Origin: Jiangella muralis
Lineage (GTDB): Bacteria > Actinomycetota > Actinomycetes > Jiangellales > Jiangellaceae
NCBI RefSeq assembly: GCF_001270745.1
Contig: NZ_LFXL01000032.1
Location: 59,984-123,983 of the forward strand
DNA: 64,000 nucleotides
Direction of reading: 5' to 3'
In this document: piece by piece, positions 1-8,184 of the stretch
How positions within the stretch are numbered: position 1 is the stretch's first letter
How the letters are laid out: every line of letters starts with the position of its first letter
Notes under the pieces: generated by a model
The model's database searches: none
What the model was told of the DNA's origin: nothing
The model's input: the letters and a program-made list of their open reading frames with translations, nothing else
Made by a program: the position numbers and the translations under genes

Positions 1-1135
1 CGGGCGTCGGCCGGTCGAGGATGACGCTGAACGGCACGCCGCGGTGGCTGACCGGACCGGCGTCAGGTCCGGGACGGGCGGTGGCGCCGCCGTAGTTGCG
101 GATCTCCACCGCCGAGCCGGCCTCGGCCGCCGCGACCACGGTGTCGACGACCTCGTCGCCGACGGCCGGGAGAAAGTCGAAGAACCGGGCCGGGGTGCCG
201 CCCATCGCGGCGTCGGCGTACTCCATGCTCCGGTAGCCGTCGACCAGCGCCGGACCGGCGGCCAGCCGCAGCGGACGGAGCAGCCGCTCGGCGTCGTCGG
301 CGCGGCCGGTGTAGAGGGCCTTGACGCCGAGCGCGCGGCGGCCGCGCAGTTCGGCCGGCATCGCCTCGACGTCCGGGATGGTCGTCAGCACGACGGCCGA
401 GCTCATCTCGTCCGGCGCGGCGGCGGCCCAGTCGCGGTAGACCCGCAGCGCGTCGCCGGCGCGGGACACGTCGAACCACGAGATGCCGCCGTAGACCTGC
501 GCCACCGGGTAGACCCGGAACTCCAGCGACGTCACGACGCCGAAGCCGCCGCCACCGCCGCGGATCGCCCAGAACAGGTCCGGGTGCCGGTCGGGGCCGA
601 CGGTGAGCAGCTCGCCGTCCGCGGTCACGATGTCGGCGGAGAGGACGCTGTCCGCGGCGAAGCCGTGCTTGCGGGCCAGCCAGCCCATGCCGCCGCCGAG
701 CGTGTAGCCGGTGACGCCCACCGCCGGCGACGAGCCGGACAGCGGCGCCAGCCCGAACGGCCGGGTCGCGGCCAGCACGTCGCCCCACACCGTGCCGGGA
801 CGCACGCGGACGACCTGCCGGGCCGGGTCGACGAAGACCGACGACATCGCCGTCGTCTTCAGCAGCAGCCCGTCGTCGTTGGGGACGTAGGTGCCGTGGC
901 CGGTCGCCTGGACCGAGAACGGCAGCCCGTGCTCGCGGGCCGCACGCACCGCGGCCTGCACGTCCGCCGTCGACCGCGCCTCGACGACGACATCCGGCCG
1001 CGGGTCGAGCGTGGGCAGCAGCGGCTTGCGGTGCGCGTCGTACCCGGCGTCGCCCGGCTCGTGGACCGTGCCCGCGATGGCGCCGCGCAGGGCGGTGGCG
1101 GCGGTGGTCTGCTGGTGCTGGATCGTGATGGTCAT
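1..1135 (-). CDS. FAD-binding (PCMH/BBE-like) oxidoreductase, 3' end outside window
   Basis: The frame is open to the left edge; 378 codons are visible. It is a flavoprotein oxidase/dehydrogenase of the vanillyl-alcohol-oxidase superfamily. ATGHGTYVPN (about residues 77-86) sits where the family has its FAD-contacting GGGH loop, GVTGYTLGGGMGW (140-152) is the second glycine-rich FAD loop, and a run of glycines in AIRGGGGGFGVV (near 190) follows. These are hallmarks of berberine-bridge-like oxidases. The substrate cannot be deduced. The ATG at 1135 is preceded by AGAGGAGA at good spacing, which fixes the start. The C-terminal substrate/BBE domain lies outside the window. It is transcribed alone, and the leader carries a 7-bp inverted repeat that may be an operator. 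Confidence 0.9.
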   Translation of the reverse strand, partial: MTITIQHQQTTAATALRGAIAGTVHEPGDAGYDAHRKPLLPTLDPRPDVVVEARSTADVQAAVRAAREHGLPFSVQATGHGTYVPNDDGLLLKTTAMSSVFVDPARQVVRVRPGTVWGDVLAATRPFGLAPLSGSSPAVGVTGYTLGGGMGWLARKHGFAADSVLSADIVTADGELLTVGPDRHPDLFWAIRGGGGGFGVVTSLEFRVYPVAQVYGGISWFDVSRAGDALRVYRDWAAAAPDEMSSAVVLTTIPDVEAMPAELRGRRALGVKALYTGRADDAERLLRPLRLAAGPALVDGYRSMEYADAAMGGTPARFFDFLPAVGDEVVDTVVAAAEAGSAVEIRNYGGATARPGPDAGPVSHRGVPFSVILDRPTP

Positions 1136-1250
1136 CGTCGTCTCCTCTGGGCGTCTCACCCGGTACGTCGATGCCTGTGGCGAGTTCTCGACATCCGCGG
1201 CGAACTTTTTTGCGATGACTTCACGATCGGCCCGCGAGGTGGGTCCGGAC

Positions 1251-1269
1251 ATCCGTGGAGAGCACGGAT
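1251..1269. promoter_or_regulatory. 7-bp inverted repeat upstream of the FAD oxidase
   Basis: ATCCGTG-GAGAG-CACGGAT is a perfect 7-bp dyad with a 5-nt spacer, about 115 bp upstream of the oxidase start. Its size suits a dimeric repressor (TetR- or MarR-like), but no such regulator gene is adjacent. The role is inferred from symmetry and position only. Confidence 0.35.
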
Positions 1270-1293
1270 CGACCACGGAAAGCGCTCAGTGGG

Positions 1294-1460
1294 CTAGGGG
1301 GTGGCTGACGGATATTGGTGGATGCGGGCGGCGTCCAGGGGCCGGTCCAGCAAGGCGGAGGAGGAGGTCGATGCGGTGCCATCGACCGACGACGACAACG
1401 CAGCTGGTCGGTTCCTGGACGCCGATCCGCGCCGCCGAAGATCCGTCAGCCACCCCCTAG
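1294..1460. repeat. 167-bp imperfect palindrome, MITE-like
   Basis: The ends are perfect 20-bp inverted repeats: CTAGGGGGTGGCTGACGGAT at 1294-1313 and its reverse complement at 1441-1460. Symmetry continues inward: GGCGTCCAGG near 1329 faces CCTGGACGCC near 1415, and GGCCGGTCCAGC faces GCTGGTCGGTTC. The element begins and ends with CTAG. It has no coding capacity of its own. The right arm carries the last codons and the TGA stop of the regulator ending at 1446. With the gap from 1136 it makes a gene-free stretch of 310 bp. A non-autonomous transposable element is the best explanation; a very long terminator hairpin is the alternative. Confidence 0.6.
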
Positions 1461-4130
1461 CAGCAGGCTGCGCTCCCACTGGTAGCGGCAGGCGGCCGCG
1501 TCGAGCGTCTCGGCGGCCGCGAGGACGCCGTCGCGGTCGCCGGCGGCCAGCGCGGCGGCGCGGTCGACGATCGCGGCCGCGACGACGTTGTCGGTGGTGA
1601 ACGGGCGGGCGCGGGCGATCCGCTCACCGGCGTCGGGTAGCTCGGCCAGCACGGCGGCCTCCGCCCAGAGCGCCGCGTACCAGGGTCGCCAGATCAGCTC
1701 GAACCAGCTGCGGAACTCCTCCGGCGGACGGTGCAGGACGGCGACCGCGTCGGCCGGGCGGTCCAGGTGCAGCGCCTCGAGGGCGGCGAAGAAGCTCTCG
1801 ACGGAACGCTGGTCGTGCGGCCGCCGCTCGGCCGAGCCGATGCCCACCTCGACGTCGCGCCAGACGGCCTGTACGGCGGCGTCGCCGCGGGCACCGTGCA
1901 CGGCGCCGAGCGCGGCCGCGACCCGGCGTAGCGACGGGATGCGCGGCCGCCCGGCCCGCTCCCAGCTCTCCCGGAACAGCTCACCGACGCCGACCGCCTC
2001 GGCCCAGTCGCCCGTCAGCACCATGACGACGATCAGCCGGGCGGCGCCGGCGTGCGCCACCTCGCGCTGCGACGGCAGGTCGCGCAGCGTCTCGGCGGCC
2101 TGCCGGGCCTGCCGGAGGTCGCCCGCCGCGATCGCCGACTCCGCCGCCATCCCGTAGGCGTCGGACAGCTCGAAGCCCAACTCCGGGTCGGGCGGACCGG
2201 CCAGCAGGGCGGTCCGGCGCAGCGCGCTCTCCAGGGCGGCGCGGGCCTCGCCGCGGGCGAGGCGCAGGCCGGTCAGCTGGTCGAGGGCGGCGCTCTCGAC
2301 GACCGGGTCGCCGCTCTCGCGGGCCAGCTCGATCGCCCGCTCTGTGGAGGCGACGGCGCCCGGCTGGTCGTCGACGGCGGCGAACGCCTCGACGACGGCG
2401 CAGCGGGCCCGGGTGCCGGGATCGTCGGCGAGCGTCCGGGCGGTGGCCAGCCAGCCGGCGGCGGTCGCGGCGGGCGGGACCTCGGCCAGGATGCCGGCGG
2501 AGCGGTGCACCAGCTCGGCGGCGTGGGCGTACTGGTGGGCGGCGAGGACGTGATCGCCGGCGCCCTGCGCGGCCTCGGCGGCGGCGAGGTGCAGCCGCAG
2601 GGCGTCGGCGCCGGCCAGCCGGGACCGCGCCGACCCGGCTGCCAGCCGCAGCGCGGCGGCCGCGGCGGCGCCGTCCGGGGTGAGCGCGGCGGCCTGCTCG
2701 AACCGGCGCTGCGCCTCCGCCGGCAGCCCGCGCCGGTGACACAACCGGCCGACGAGCAGCGCCGTCTCCGCGGCCGACGGGCCATCGTGGGTGACGATCC
2801 AGGCGAGGGCCGCGTGCAGGTCGTCGGCGAGACGATCGACGTGAGCGCGCCAGCCGGAGGTGGCCGGGTCCGCGGCCAGCAGCGCGGTCCCCTCGGCGGT
2901 GCACCAACGCAGGTGCGCCTCGTGCACCTGCGCCGTCTCACCGGCGTCGGCGAGCAGCTCCGCGCCGTACTGCCGGATCGTCTCCAGCGCCTGGTACCGC
3001 GTCCCGTCCCCGCCGGCCACGGGCACCAGCAGGCTGTCGTCGGCCAGGGCGGCCAGCACCGCGGCGGAGCCCCCGGCCACCGCGGCGGCATCGGCGGCGC
3101 GGAACGGCGCCGCGAACACCGACACCCGCCGCAGCACCGTCCGCCCGGACTCGTCGAGGAGGTCGTGGCTCCAGTCCAGCGCCGACCGCAGCGACCCGTG
3201 CCGCCCGCCGCCGCGGCGCGCGCCGTCGAGCAGCCGGAGCCGGTCGCCCAGCCCGCTCTCCAGCCCGTCCAGCCCGACGGCCGGCAGCCGGGCCGCGGCC
3301 AGTTCGATCGCCAGCGGGTTCCCGTCGAGCGCCGCGCAGATCGCCGCCACGCGCGCCTCCGACCCGGACGGCAGCGGGGCACCGGCCGCCCGCGCCCGCG
3401 CACCGAACAGCGTCACCGCGTCGGCACCGAGGCCGCCGACCGGCACCACCCACTCGAACGGCAGCAGCAGCCGCGACCGGCTGGTCGCCAGCACCGTCAG
3501 CCCGGGCGCCGCGGCCAGCAGCGGCTCGACGAACCCGGCGACGCCGTCGAGCAGGTGCTCGCAGTTGTCCAGGACGAGCAGCGCGGACCGCCCGCGGGCC
3601 CACCCGGCCACCGTCTCCGGCACGCCGCGGCCGGGCTGCTCGCCCAGGCCCAGCGCCGCCGCGACCGCGGCCGGGACCGCGTCGCCGTCGGGCACGGGGA
3701 CGAGGTCGGTGTACCAGGCGCCGCCGGAGAACCGGTCCGCAACGTCGGCCGCGACGGCCAGCGCGAGCCGGGTCTTCCCGACGCCGCCGGGGCCGACCGC
3801 CACCACCAGCCGCTGCTCCGTGACGGCGGACAGCAGCGCGGCCCGCTCGGCCTCCCGCCCGACGAACGAAGTCAGCGGCGCGGGCAGCGCCGGCGCGGCG
3901 GCACCGGCCGACACCACGGACGGCGCCAGCGCGGCCAGCGCGCGCCGGTCGCTCGCGCCGAACTTGCGCAGCAGCGCCGACACGTGGCTCTCGACGGTGC
4001 GCACGGAGATGACGAACCGGGCGGCGATCTCGGCGTTCGTCAGGTGCTCGCCGAGCGCCGCGAGCACCTCAGCCTCGCGCGCCGAGATCTCCGGAGCCGC
4101 CACCCGGCCATTGTGGCGCAGCCGCCCCAT
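1446..4130 (-). CDS. ATPase/TPR transcriptional regulator with N-terminal LuxR HTH
   Basis: This is an 894-residue predicted regulator. A LuxR-type HTH is at the extreme N-terminus (about residues 14-70, EISAREAEVLAAL ... RTVESHVSALLRKFGA), followed by an NB-ARC-like P-loop ATPase with SFVGREAERAAL (near 95), Walker A GPGGVGKTRLA (near 125) and LLVLDNCEHLLDG (near 190). The rest is alanine-rich helical repeats of TPR type. In classical LAL regulators the LuxR HTH is C-terminal, but an N-terminal position is known in a subset of actinobacterial predicted ATPases. The ATG at 4130 is chosen; a GTG at 4103 is also possible. The last residues (LLLGGG) and the TGA are supplied by the palindromic element, so the native C-terminus may have been altered. 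It is divergent from the HAD gene, 12 bp away. Confidence 0.85.
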   Translation of the reverse strand: MGRLRHNGRVAAPEISAREAEVLAALGEHLTNAEIAARFVISVRTVESHVSALLRKFGASDRRALAALAPSVVSAGAAAPALPAPLTSFVGREAERAALLSAVTEQRLVVAVGPGGVGKTRLALAVAADVADRFSGGAWYTDLVPVPDGDAVPAAVAAALGLGEQPGRGVPETVAGWARGRSALLVLDNCEHLLDGVAGFVEPLLAAAPGLTVLATSRSRLLLPFEWVVPVGGLGADAVTLFGARARAAGAPLPSGSEARVAAICAALDGNPLAIELAAARLPAVGLDGLESGLGDRLRLLDGARRGGGRHGSLRSALDWSHDLLDESGRTVLRRVSVFAAPFRAADAAAVAGGSAAVLAALADDSLLVPVAGGDGTRYQALETIRQYGAELLADAGETAQVHEAHLRWCTAEGTALLAADPATSGWRAHVDRLADDLHAALAWIVTHDGPSAAETALLVGRLCHRRGLPAEAQRRFEQAAALTPDGAAAAAALRLAAGSARSRLAGADALRLHLAAAEAAQGAGDHVLAAHQYAHAAELVHRSAGILAEVPPAATAAGWLATARTLADDPGTRARCAVVEAFAAVDDQPGAVASTERAIELARESGDPVVESAALDQLTGLRLARGEARAALESALRRTALLAGPPDPELGFELSDAYGMAAESAIAAGDLRQARQAAETLRDLPSQREVAHAGAARLIVVMVLTGDWAEAVGVGELFRESWERAGRPRIPSLRRVAAALGAVHGARGDAAVQAVWRDVEVGIGSAERRPHDQRSVESFFAALEALHLDRPADAVAVLHRPPEEFRSWFELIWRPWYAALWAEAAVLAELPDAGERIARARPFTTDNVVAAAIVDRAAALAAGDRDGVLAAAETLDAAACRYQWERSLLLGGG

Positions 4131-4142
4131 AGAGTCGGGGAG

Positions 4143-4808
4143 ATGACGCCGCACCCCGACATCGAGGCGATCGTCTTCGACATCCTCGGCACCATGGTCG
4201 ACGAGCCCGGCGGTATCCGGCGGGCCCTCCGCACGGCACGACCCGACGCCGACGACGCGGCGGCCGCCGACCGGTGGGCCGTACACGTCGACGAGCAGCA
4301 GCGCGAGATCGTCGCAGGCCGCCGGCCGTACGCCGCCAGCACCGTCATCGACGGCGAGGCGGCCGCCGCCGCGACCGGAACCGCCGACGGCGCCGACGCC
4401 GTCGCGGCCGACGCGCTCCGGCTGGAGCCGTGGCCCGACTCCGTCGCCGCGCTGGACCGCCTCGCCGCCCGGTACCCCGTCATCGGCCTGTCGAACGCCA
4501 GCCCGGCAGCGCTGACCCGCATCAGCGCGCACGCCGGGCTGCGCTGGCACCAGCTGCTCTCCGGCGAGGACGTCCGGACCTACAAGCCCGACCCCGAGGT
4601 GTATCGGCTGGCGATCAGGGCCACCGGCGCCGCGCCGGAGCGCCTGCTCATGGTCGCCGCCCACGCCTGGGACCTGCGCGGCGCCCAGGCCGTCGGCATG
4701 CGCACCGCCTACGTGGCCCGCCCGGTCGGCGACCCGCCCGCGCCCTCGGATTCCTTCGACCTGACCGCGACCGGCCTGGACGACCTCGCGACCCAGCTGG
4801 GCGCCTAG
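4143..4808 (+). CDS. HAD hydrolase, haloacid dehalogenase type II-like
   Basis: A 221-residue HAD-superfamily hydrolase. Motif I is VFDILGTMVDE (near residue 12), where the family nucleophile Asp precedes ILGT instead of the usual xDGT. Motif II is GLSNAS (near 118) and the motif III lysine lies in TYKPDPEVY (near 147). The DxLGT form and the length match (S)-2-haloacid dehalogenase/phosphoglycolate-phosphatase-like proteins. Substrate assignment is uncertain because many such proteins are generic phosphatases. GGGGAG abuts the ATG, so the start could be debated, but no better start is seen. It is divergent from the LuxR/ATPase gene and probably shares its control region. Confidence 0.85.
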   Translation: MTPHPDIEAIVFDILGTMVDEPGGIRRALRTARPDADDAAAADRWAVHVDEQQREIVAGRRPYAASTVIDGEAAAAATGTADGADAVAADALRLEPWPDSVAALDRLAARYPVIGLSNASPAALTRISAHAGLRWHQLLSGEDVRTYKPDPEVYRLAIRATGAAPERLLMVAAHAWDLRGAQAVGMRTAYVARPVGDPPAPSDSFDLTATGLDDLATQLGA

Positions 4809-4907
4809 CTCCGCTTGGTCTCCGAAACTCCGACACTTGAGCCGAGTTTGAAGCCGGTGGCGGCGCCTCGCCGGCCCGGCGCAACGGTGTGGGATGGCTG
4901 CGTGATC

Positions 4908-4971
4908 GATGTGAGAACGCTGTCGTGTCCGCGACAGTGATGCCGCGTCGTTTCCGCAGCGATCTCACATC
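4908..4971. repeat. Hairpin repeat A with nested stem
   Basis: GATGTGAGAACGCTG (4908-4922) pairs with CAGCGATCTCACATC (4957-4971) at 14 of 15 positions. A second stem, CTGTCG/CGACAG (4920-4925 and 4932-4937), is nested inside. The right-arm sequence GCAGCGATCTCACA recurs near 5080, linking this hairpin to the next one. Confidence 0.55.
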
Positions 4972-5010
4972 CATCTCGGCGGCGACTGTGCGCCCCGAGC
5001 GCGTCACTGG

Positions 5011-5070
5011 GTGGGATCACTGTGCTTGCTGGGTGGCGTTGCTGTCGTCAGAGCAACAGTGATCCACCCC
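5011..5070. repeat. Hairpin repeat B related to repeat A
   Basis: GGATCACTGT (5014-5023) pairs perfectly with ACAGTGATCC (5056-5065), and the stem extends into GGGTG/CACCCC. An inner stem GTTGCT/AGCAAC lies inside. ACAGTGATCC followed by GCAGCGATCTCACA resembles CGACAGTGATGCC plus the same tail in repeat A, so A and B look like diverged copies of one palindromic unit. Confidence 0.5.
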
Positions 5071-5417
5071 ACCTGGCGCAGCGATCTCACACAGTGGCGT
5101 GGGGATCGCGCAAAGGGGACGCGCGGCCACGGTTCCGCCCGTTTGCGTACCTCACCCACCGGTTCGGCGGTCCGAGGCCAACCTCGCTGGCTGAGTGAGT
5201 CCGATTGATCTTCAGCGGTCGTACGCGGGGTGAGGCCACCGTCGCCGGGGACGGCAATCTCACCCATCGATGGTGCGCGCCCAACCGCGGCCGTTGCTGC
5301 CGGGAGGGACCGCGGTCGGCCGGCCGGTCTTCGCGCCGGTCTACTCGGTCGGCCGGGCTCGCGTTGGCCGGCCGGCCGTGCGCCGGGTTCCGTGCCGTTC
5401 GCCGTGGTCCGCACGTT

Positions 5418-6004
5418 GGCCGTCCCCCTGGCGCCCATTTTCTCAGCCGCGTGACCACGCCTCAAGCGGACCCATGGGCGCTTCGCGCGGGCGGGGTCCG
5501 CTTGACCCGCGGTCCCGCGGCCAAGAACGGGCACCTATCAGGGGGACGGGGAAAGACTGGGCACACCTCGATGCCCGCTGCCTTGGTCCCGGCCAGCTGT
5601 GGCCGCCACCGCCGTGGGGTAGCGGCACGGCTTCACCCGCGCCGGATGCACCTCACCCGCGAAAGCACCGCATGGCCGCCGAAGACGACGCTCATCCGGC
5701 GCTGCGGCGGGTGACGTGCTCCCCACGCGAGTGACGTCGACGATCTGGGCCGTCTTCGATAGCCAGAATCGTCCAACGGCACCCGTAACACGACTCCCGC
5801 CATCGAAGACGATGGCGGGAATCGAGGACGACCAAACGGTGCACCGGGCGGGCTGTGCCCGCACTTCCCCCGTCCCCCTGATAGCTGCCCGTACTTGGCC
5901 GCGCGCGTGCGGGTCAAACGGACCTTCGCCGGCGCGAATCGCCCCACAAGTCCGCTTGAGGCGCACGTGCGCGGCTAAAGAAAATGGGCAGCAGGGGGAC
6001 GGCC
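5418..6004. repeat. Large inverted duplication, arms about 140 bp, centre near 5710
   Basis: The left arm (about 5418-5560) and right arm (about 5860-6004) are reverse complements with scattered mismatches and small indels. Matched blocks are GGCCGTCCCCCTG (5418-5430 with 5992-6004), GCCCATTTTCT plus AGCCGCG, CTCAAGCGGA, GCGGCCAAG, and CTATCAGGGGGACGGG (5535-5550 with 5869-5884). Each arm is itself an imperfect palindrome, because TCAAGCGGAC is mirrored by GTCCGCTTGA about 30 bp further on. The mean centre is stable at 5709.5 for the inner blocks. The unit is therefore a palindrome duplicated in inverted orientation. Confidence 0.7.
5795..5820. repeat. Perfect 11-bp hairpin
   Basis: TCCCGCCATCG-AAGA-CGATGGCGGGA is a perfect 11-bp stem with a tetraloop inside the spacer of the large inverted duplication. 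No T-tract follows on either strand, so it is not a classical terminator. Neither flank carries a gene end within 300 bp. Confidence 0.55.
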
Positions 6005-6110
6005 CACTGCCGCACAACGGCCAACGCGGCGAGCAGCCCGGCCAACGCACCGCACCCGCGCCAGCCGGCATCGCCGACGAGACGTCCACCCGATCAGTCG
6101 AACCCATTAT

Positions 6111-7106
6111 CTAGCCGCGTGGGGCCGTGCTCGCCCGGGTGATCAGGCTGGTGGCCAGCTCGATCCGCAGCGGCTGGTCGGTGCCGGGCGGGTCGAGGAC
6201 GGTGCGGATGGCGATGCGGGCCATCTCCATCAGCGGCTGCCGCACCGTGGTGAGCGCCGGCGACACCCACTCGCACAGCGCGACGTCGTCGAAGCCGACG
6301 ACGCTGAGGTGGTCGGGGAGGCGCAGCCCGCGCCGGTGCGCCTCGGCGTAGACGCCGGTGGCCTGCAGGTCCGAGCCGGCGAAGATGGCCGTCGGCGGGT
6401 CGGGCAGGTCCAGCAGGGCGCGGGCCTGAGCCGCACCTCCGCCCGGGCGGAAGTCGCCGTAGCGGACCAGCGCGTCGTCGGACGGCAGCCCGGCCCGGCC
6501 GAGCGCCGCGCGGTAGCCCTCGACCCGCTGCTGGCTGCAGACCAGTTCCGGCGGGCCGGTGATGACGCCGATGCGCCGGTGCCCGAGCCCGATCAGGTGC
6601 TCCGTGGCGGCCAGCGCGCCGGCCCAGTTCGTGACGCCGACGGTGGGGATGGCGGGGTCGAACCCGCCGACCGGGTCGACCAGCACGAACGGGATGCCGG
6701 CCGCGGTCAGCCGGCGAGCGCCACCGGCCGGCAGCGGCGCCAGCGCGAGCAGGACGCCGTCGGAGCGGCGGGCGGTGACGCGGTCGAGCCAGCTCGCGTC
6801 GTCGCGGCCCTCGGTGGCGGTGACGACGATGGCGGCGCCGGCCCGGCGCGCCTCCTGCTCGGCCCCGCGCAGCACGTCCATCGACCACGGCGTGTTCAGC
6901 TCGGAGATGACGAGGTCGATGAGGCCGGTCCGCTCCTCGACCCGGGTGCCACGACGTTCGTAGCCGCGGGCGTCGAGCAGGTCCTGGACGCGGGCGCGGG
7001 TGGCCGGCGCGACCTCGGTCCGGCCGTTGAGCACCTTGCTGACCGTCGCCTCGGAGACGCCGGCCTCGCGGGCGATCTCCGCGATCGTCACCCGGGTGGT
7101 CGTCAC
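6111..7106 (-). CDS. LacI-family transcriptional regulator of the pentose module
   Basis: A 331-residue LacI/GalR repressor. The N-terminal HTH is VTIAEIAREAGVSEATVSKV (residues 6-25) with hinge NGRTEVAPATRARVQ, followed by a periplasmic-binding-protein-like sugar domain (GLIDLVISEL, FVLVDPVGGFD, AIFAGSDLQA, VVGFDDVALCEW). The GTG start at 7106 overlaps the TGA of the upstream FAH-family gene as GTGA, so the two are translationally coupled. Together with divergent xylA this suggests it senses a pentose or pentose-derived acid. Its likely operators are the two CGAAAnTTTCG-type sites at 8038-8050 and 8159-8170, as discussed there. Confidence 0.92.
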   Translation of the reverse strand: MTTTRVTIAEIAREAGVSEATVSKVLNGRTEVAPATRARVQDLLDARGYERRGTRVEERTGLIDLVISELNTPWSMDVLRGAEQEARRAGAAIVVTATEGRDDASWLDRVTARRSDGVLLALAPLPAGGARRLTAAGIPFVLVDPVGGFDPAIPTVGVTNWAGALAATEHLIGLGHRRIGVITGPPELVCSQQRVEGYRAALGRAGLPSDDALVRYGDFRPGGGAAQARALLDLPDPPTAIFAGSDLQATGVYAEAHRRGLRLPDHLSVVGFDDVALCEWVSPALTTVRQPLMEMARIAIRTVLDPPGTDQPLRIELATSLITRASTAPRG

Positions 7107-8014
7107 CGCGCCGCACGCAGCCTGACGTCGTCGCGCGCGCCGACCAGCCACGACATCGCCTCGACGCCTTCGACGACGGGGTTGGCCAGCGCACCGACGC
7201 CGCCGGCCTCGATGCGCACGACGTCGCCGGCCCGCAGTGTCCACGGCGCGGCCGGGACCAGGCAGGTGCCGGTGGACAGCACGGCGCCGTCGGGGAAGAC
7301 GTCGGCACGCACCAGGAACGACACCAGCTCGTCGAACCGGCGGCGCAGCTGCGACGTGCTCGCCGTGCCGGACCAGTCGTCCGCGCCGTCCCGGGTGATC
7401 GACATGGACACCGGCAGCGCGTACGGGTCGGGTACCTCCCACGCCGGCCGGACGCCGGGGCCGACGGCGCACGCGCCGAGGTAGGCCTTGGCCTGCGGGA
7501 GGTAGAGCGGGTTCTCGCCCTCGATGGTGCGCGACGAGACGTCGTTGCAGACGGTGTACCCGGCGATCTCGCCGTGCGCGGTGACGACGACCGCGACCTC
7601 GGGTTCCGGGACGTCGAGGCGGGAGTCGGCGCGGACGGCGATGGGCTCGCCGTCGCCGACCACCCGCCACGCGACCGACTTGAAGAACAGCTCCGGGCGC
7701 TCGGCGTCGTAGACCTGCTCGTAGACCGACGCGGCCCGCTCGCTCTCCTCGACCCGCGCCTCCTCAGACACCTTGTACGTGACGCCGCAGGCCCACACCT
7801 CGGTGTCGTCGTCGACGGGCGGCAGCAGCGACACGCCGGCGACGGGGAACGCCGGCCCGGACGCGCCCTCGACGACGGAGCGCAAGGACGCCAGGGGCAG
7901 CCGCCACAGCGCACCGAGCGACCCGACCCCGTCGAGCGTGGTGACGGTGTCGCCGTCGAGCACTCCGACGCTCGCGGCCGGGGACGACCGGGTGGCGAAT
8001 CTGACCAGCAGCAC
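7103..8014 (-). CDS. Fumarylacetoacetate-hydrolase-family lyase, KdaD-like
   Basis: A 303-residue FAH-fold protein. The motifs GVTYKVSEEAR, VYDAERPELFFK, the metal-binding region DVPEPEVAVVV and CNDVSSRTIEGENPLYLPQAK are typical of 2-dehydro-3-deoxy-D-pentonate dehydratases and related sugar-acid FAH enzymes. Such an enzyme acts in oxidative xylose or arabinose breakdown, which fits a neighbour encoding xylose isomerase. The GTG at 8014 is chosen because GGAGAG lies 6 nt upstream; an upstream frame extension to 8074 has no ribosome site. It is co-transcribed with the LacI gene and lies downstream of a palindromic operator. The precise substrate is inferred, and other FAH-family hydrolase or decarboxylase roles are possible. 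Confidence 0.85.
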   Translation of the reverse strand: MLLVRFATRSSPAASVGVLDGDTVTTLDGVGSLGALWRLPLASLRSVVEGASGPAFPVAGVSLLPPVDDDTEVWACGVTYKVSEEARVEESERAASVYEQVYDAERPELFFKSVAWRVVGDGEPIAVRADSRLDVPEPEVAVVVTAHGEIAGYTVCNDVSSRTIEGENPLYLPQAKAYLGACAVGPGVRPAWEVPDPYALPVSMSITRDGADDWSGTASTSQLRRRFDELVSFLVRADVFPDGAVLSTGTCLVPAAPWTLRAGDVVRIEAGGVGALANPVVEGVEAMSWLVGARDDVRLRAAR

Positions 8015-8037
8015 AGCGACTCTCCATCCGACGACTG

Positions 8038-8050
8038 CCGAAAGTTTCGG
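8038..8050. promoter_or_regulatory. LacI-type operator, FAH-lyase side
   Basis: CCGAAAGTTTCGG is a palindrome around a central G, 24 bp upstream of the lyase start. It has the even spacing and central CG-rich arms of LacI-family operators. It resembles the CGAAAnTTTCG repeats described near streptomycete xylan/xylose genes (family knowledge, not checked here). Confidence 0.6.
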
Positions 8051-8158
8051 CGCGACCACGGTAACGACCGTCACACACGCACGTCAACGGCCCGCCATCA
8101 ACCCACGTCCAACCCTTGCGATCGTCGCCGACCCCGGCCTAATGTGGCGAGGTCGACC

Positions 8159-8170
8159 GGAAACTTTCGG
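8159..8170. promoter_or_regulatory. LacI-type operator, xylA side
   Basis: CGGAAACTTTCGG (8158-8170) is the same dyad with one mismatch, ending 14 bp before the xylA ATG. One copy in front of each divergent gene suggests that the LacI repressor encoded at 6111-7106 controls both directions. Confidence 0.6.
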
Positions 8171-8184
8171 CTGGAGGCCGCCGC

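Larger units (their letters stand above)
4809..6110. other. 1.3-kb intergenic block rich in palindromes, no supported gene
   Basis: Open frames exist on both strands, but all overlap one another, lack recognisable domains and follow the repeat arms, so none is annotated. The block holds two hairpins near 4.9-5.07 kb, a hairpin at 5795-5820 and a large inverted duplication at 5418-6004, listed separately. No tRNA, transposase fragment or CRISPR-like array is seen. Confidence 0.7.

Noticed and set aside
2052..4142. Long plus-strand open frame opposite the LuxR/ATPase gene, leading into the HAD gene
   Set aside because: It is the antisense shadow of a well-supported regulator; its sequence is low-complexity Arg/Gly and the HAD domain begins only at 4143.
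5004..5734. Several open frames on both strands in the 4.8-6.1 kb block
   Set aside because: They overlap each other, follow repeat arms, have no ribosome site plus domain, and end abruptly; high GC makes such frames common by chance.
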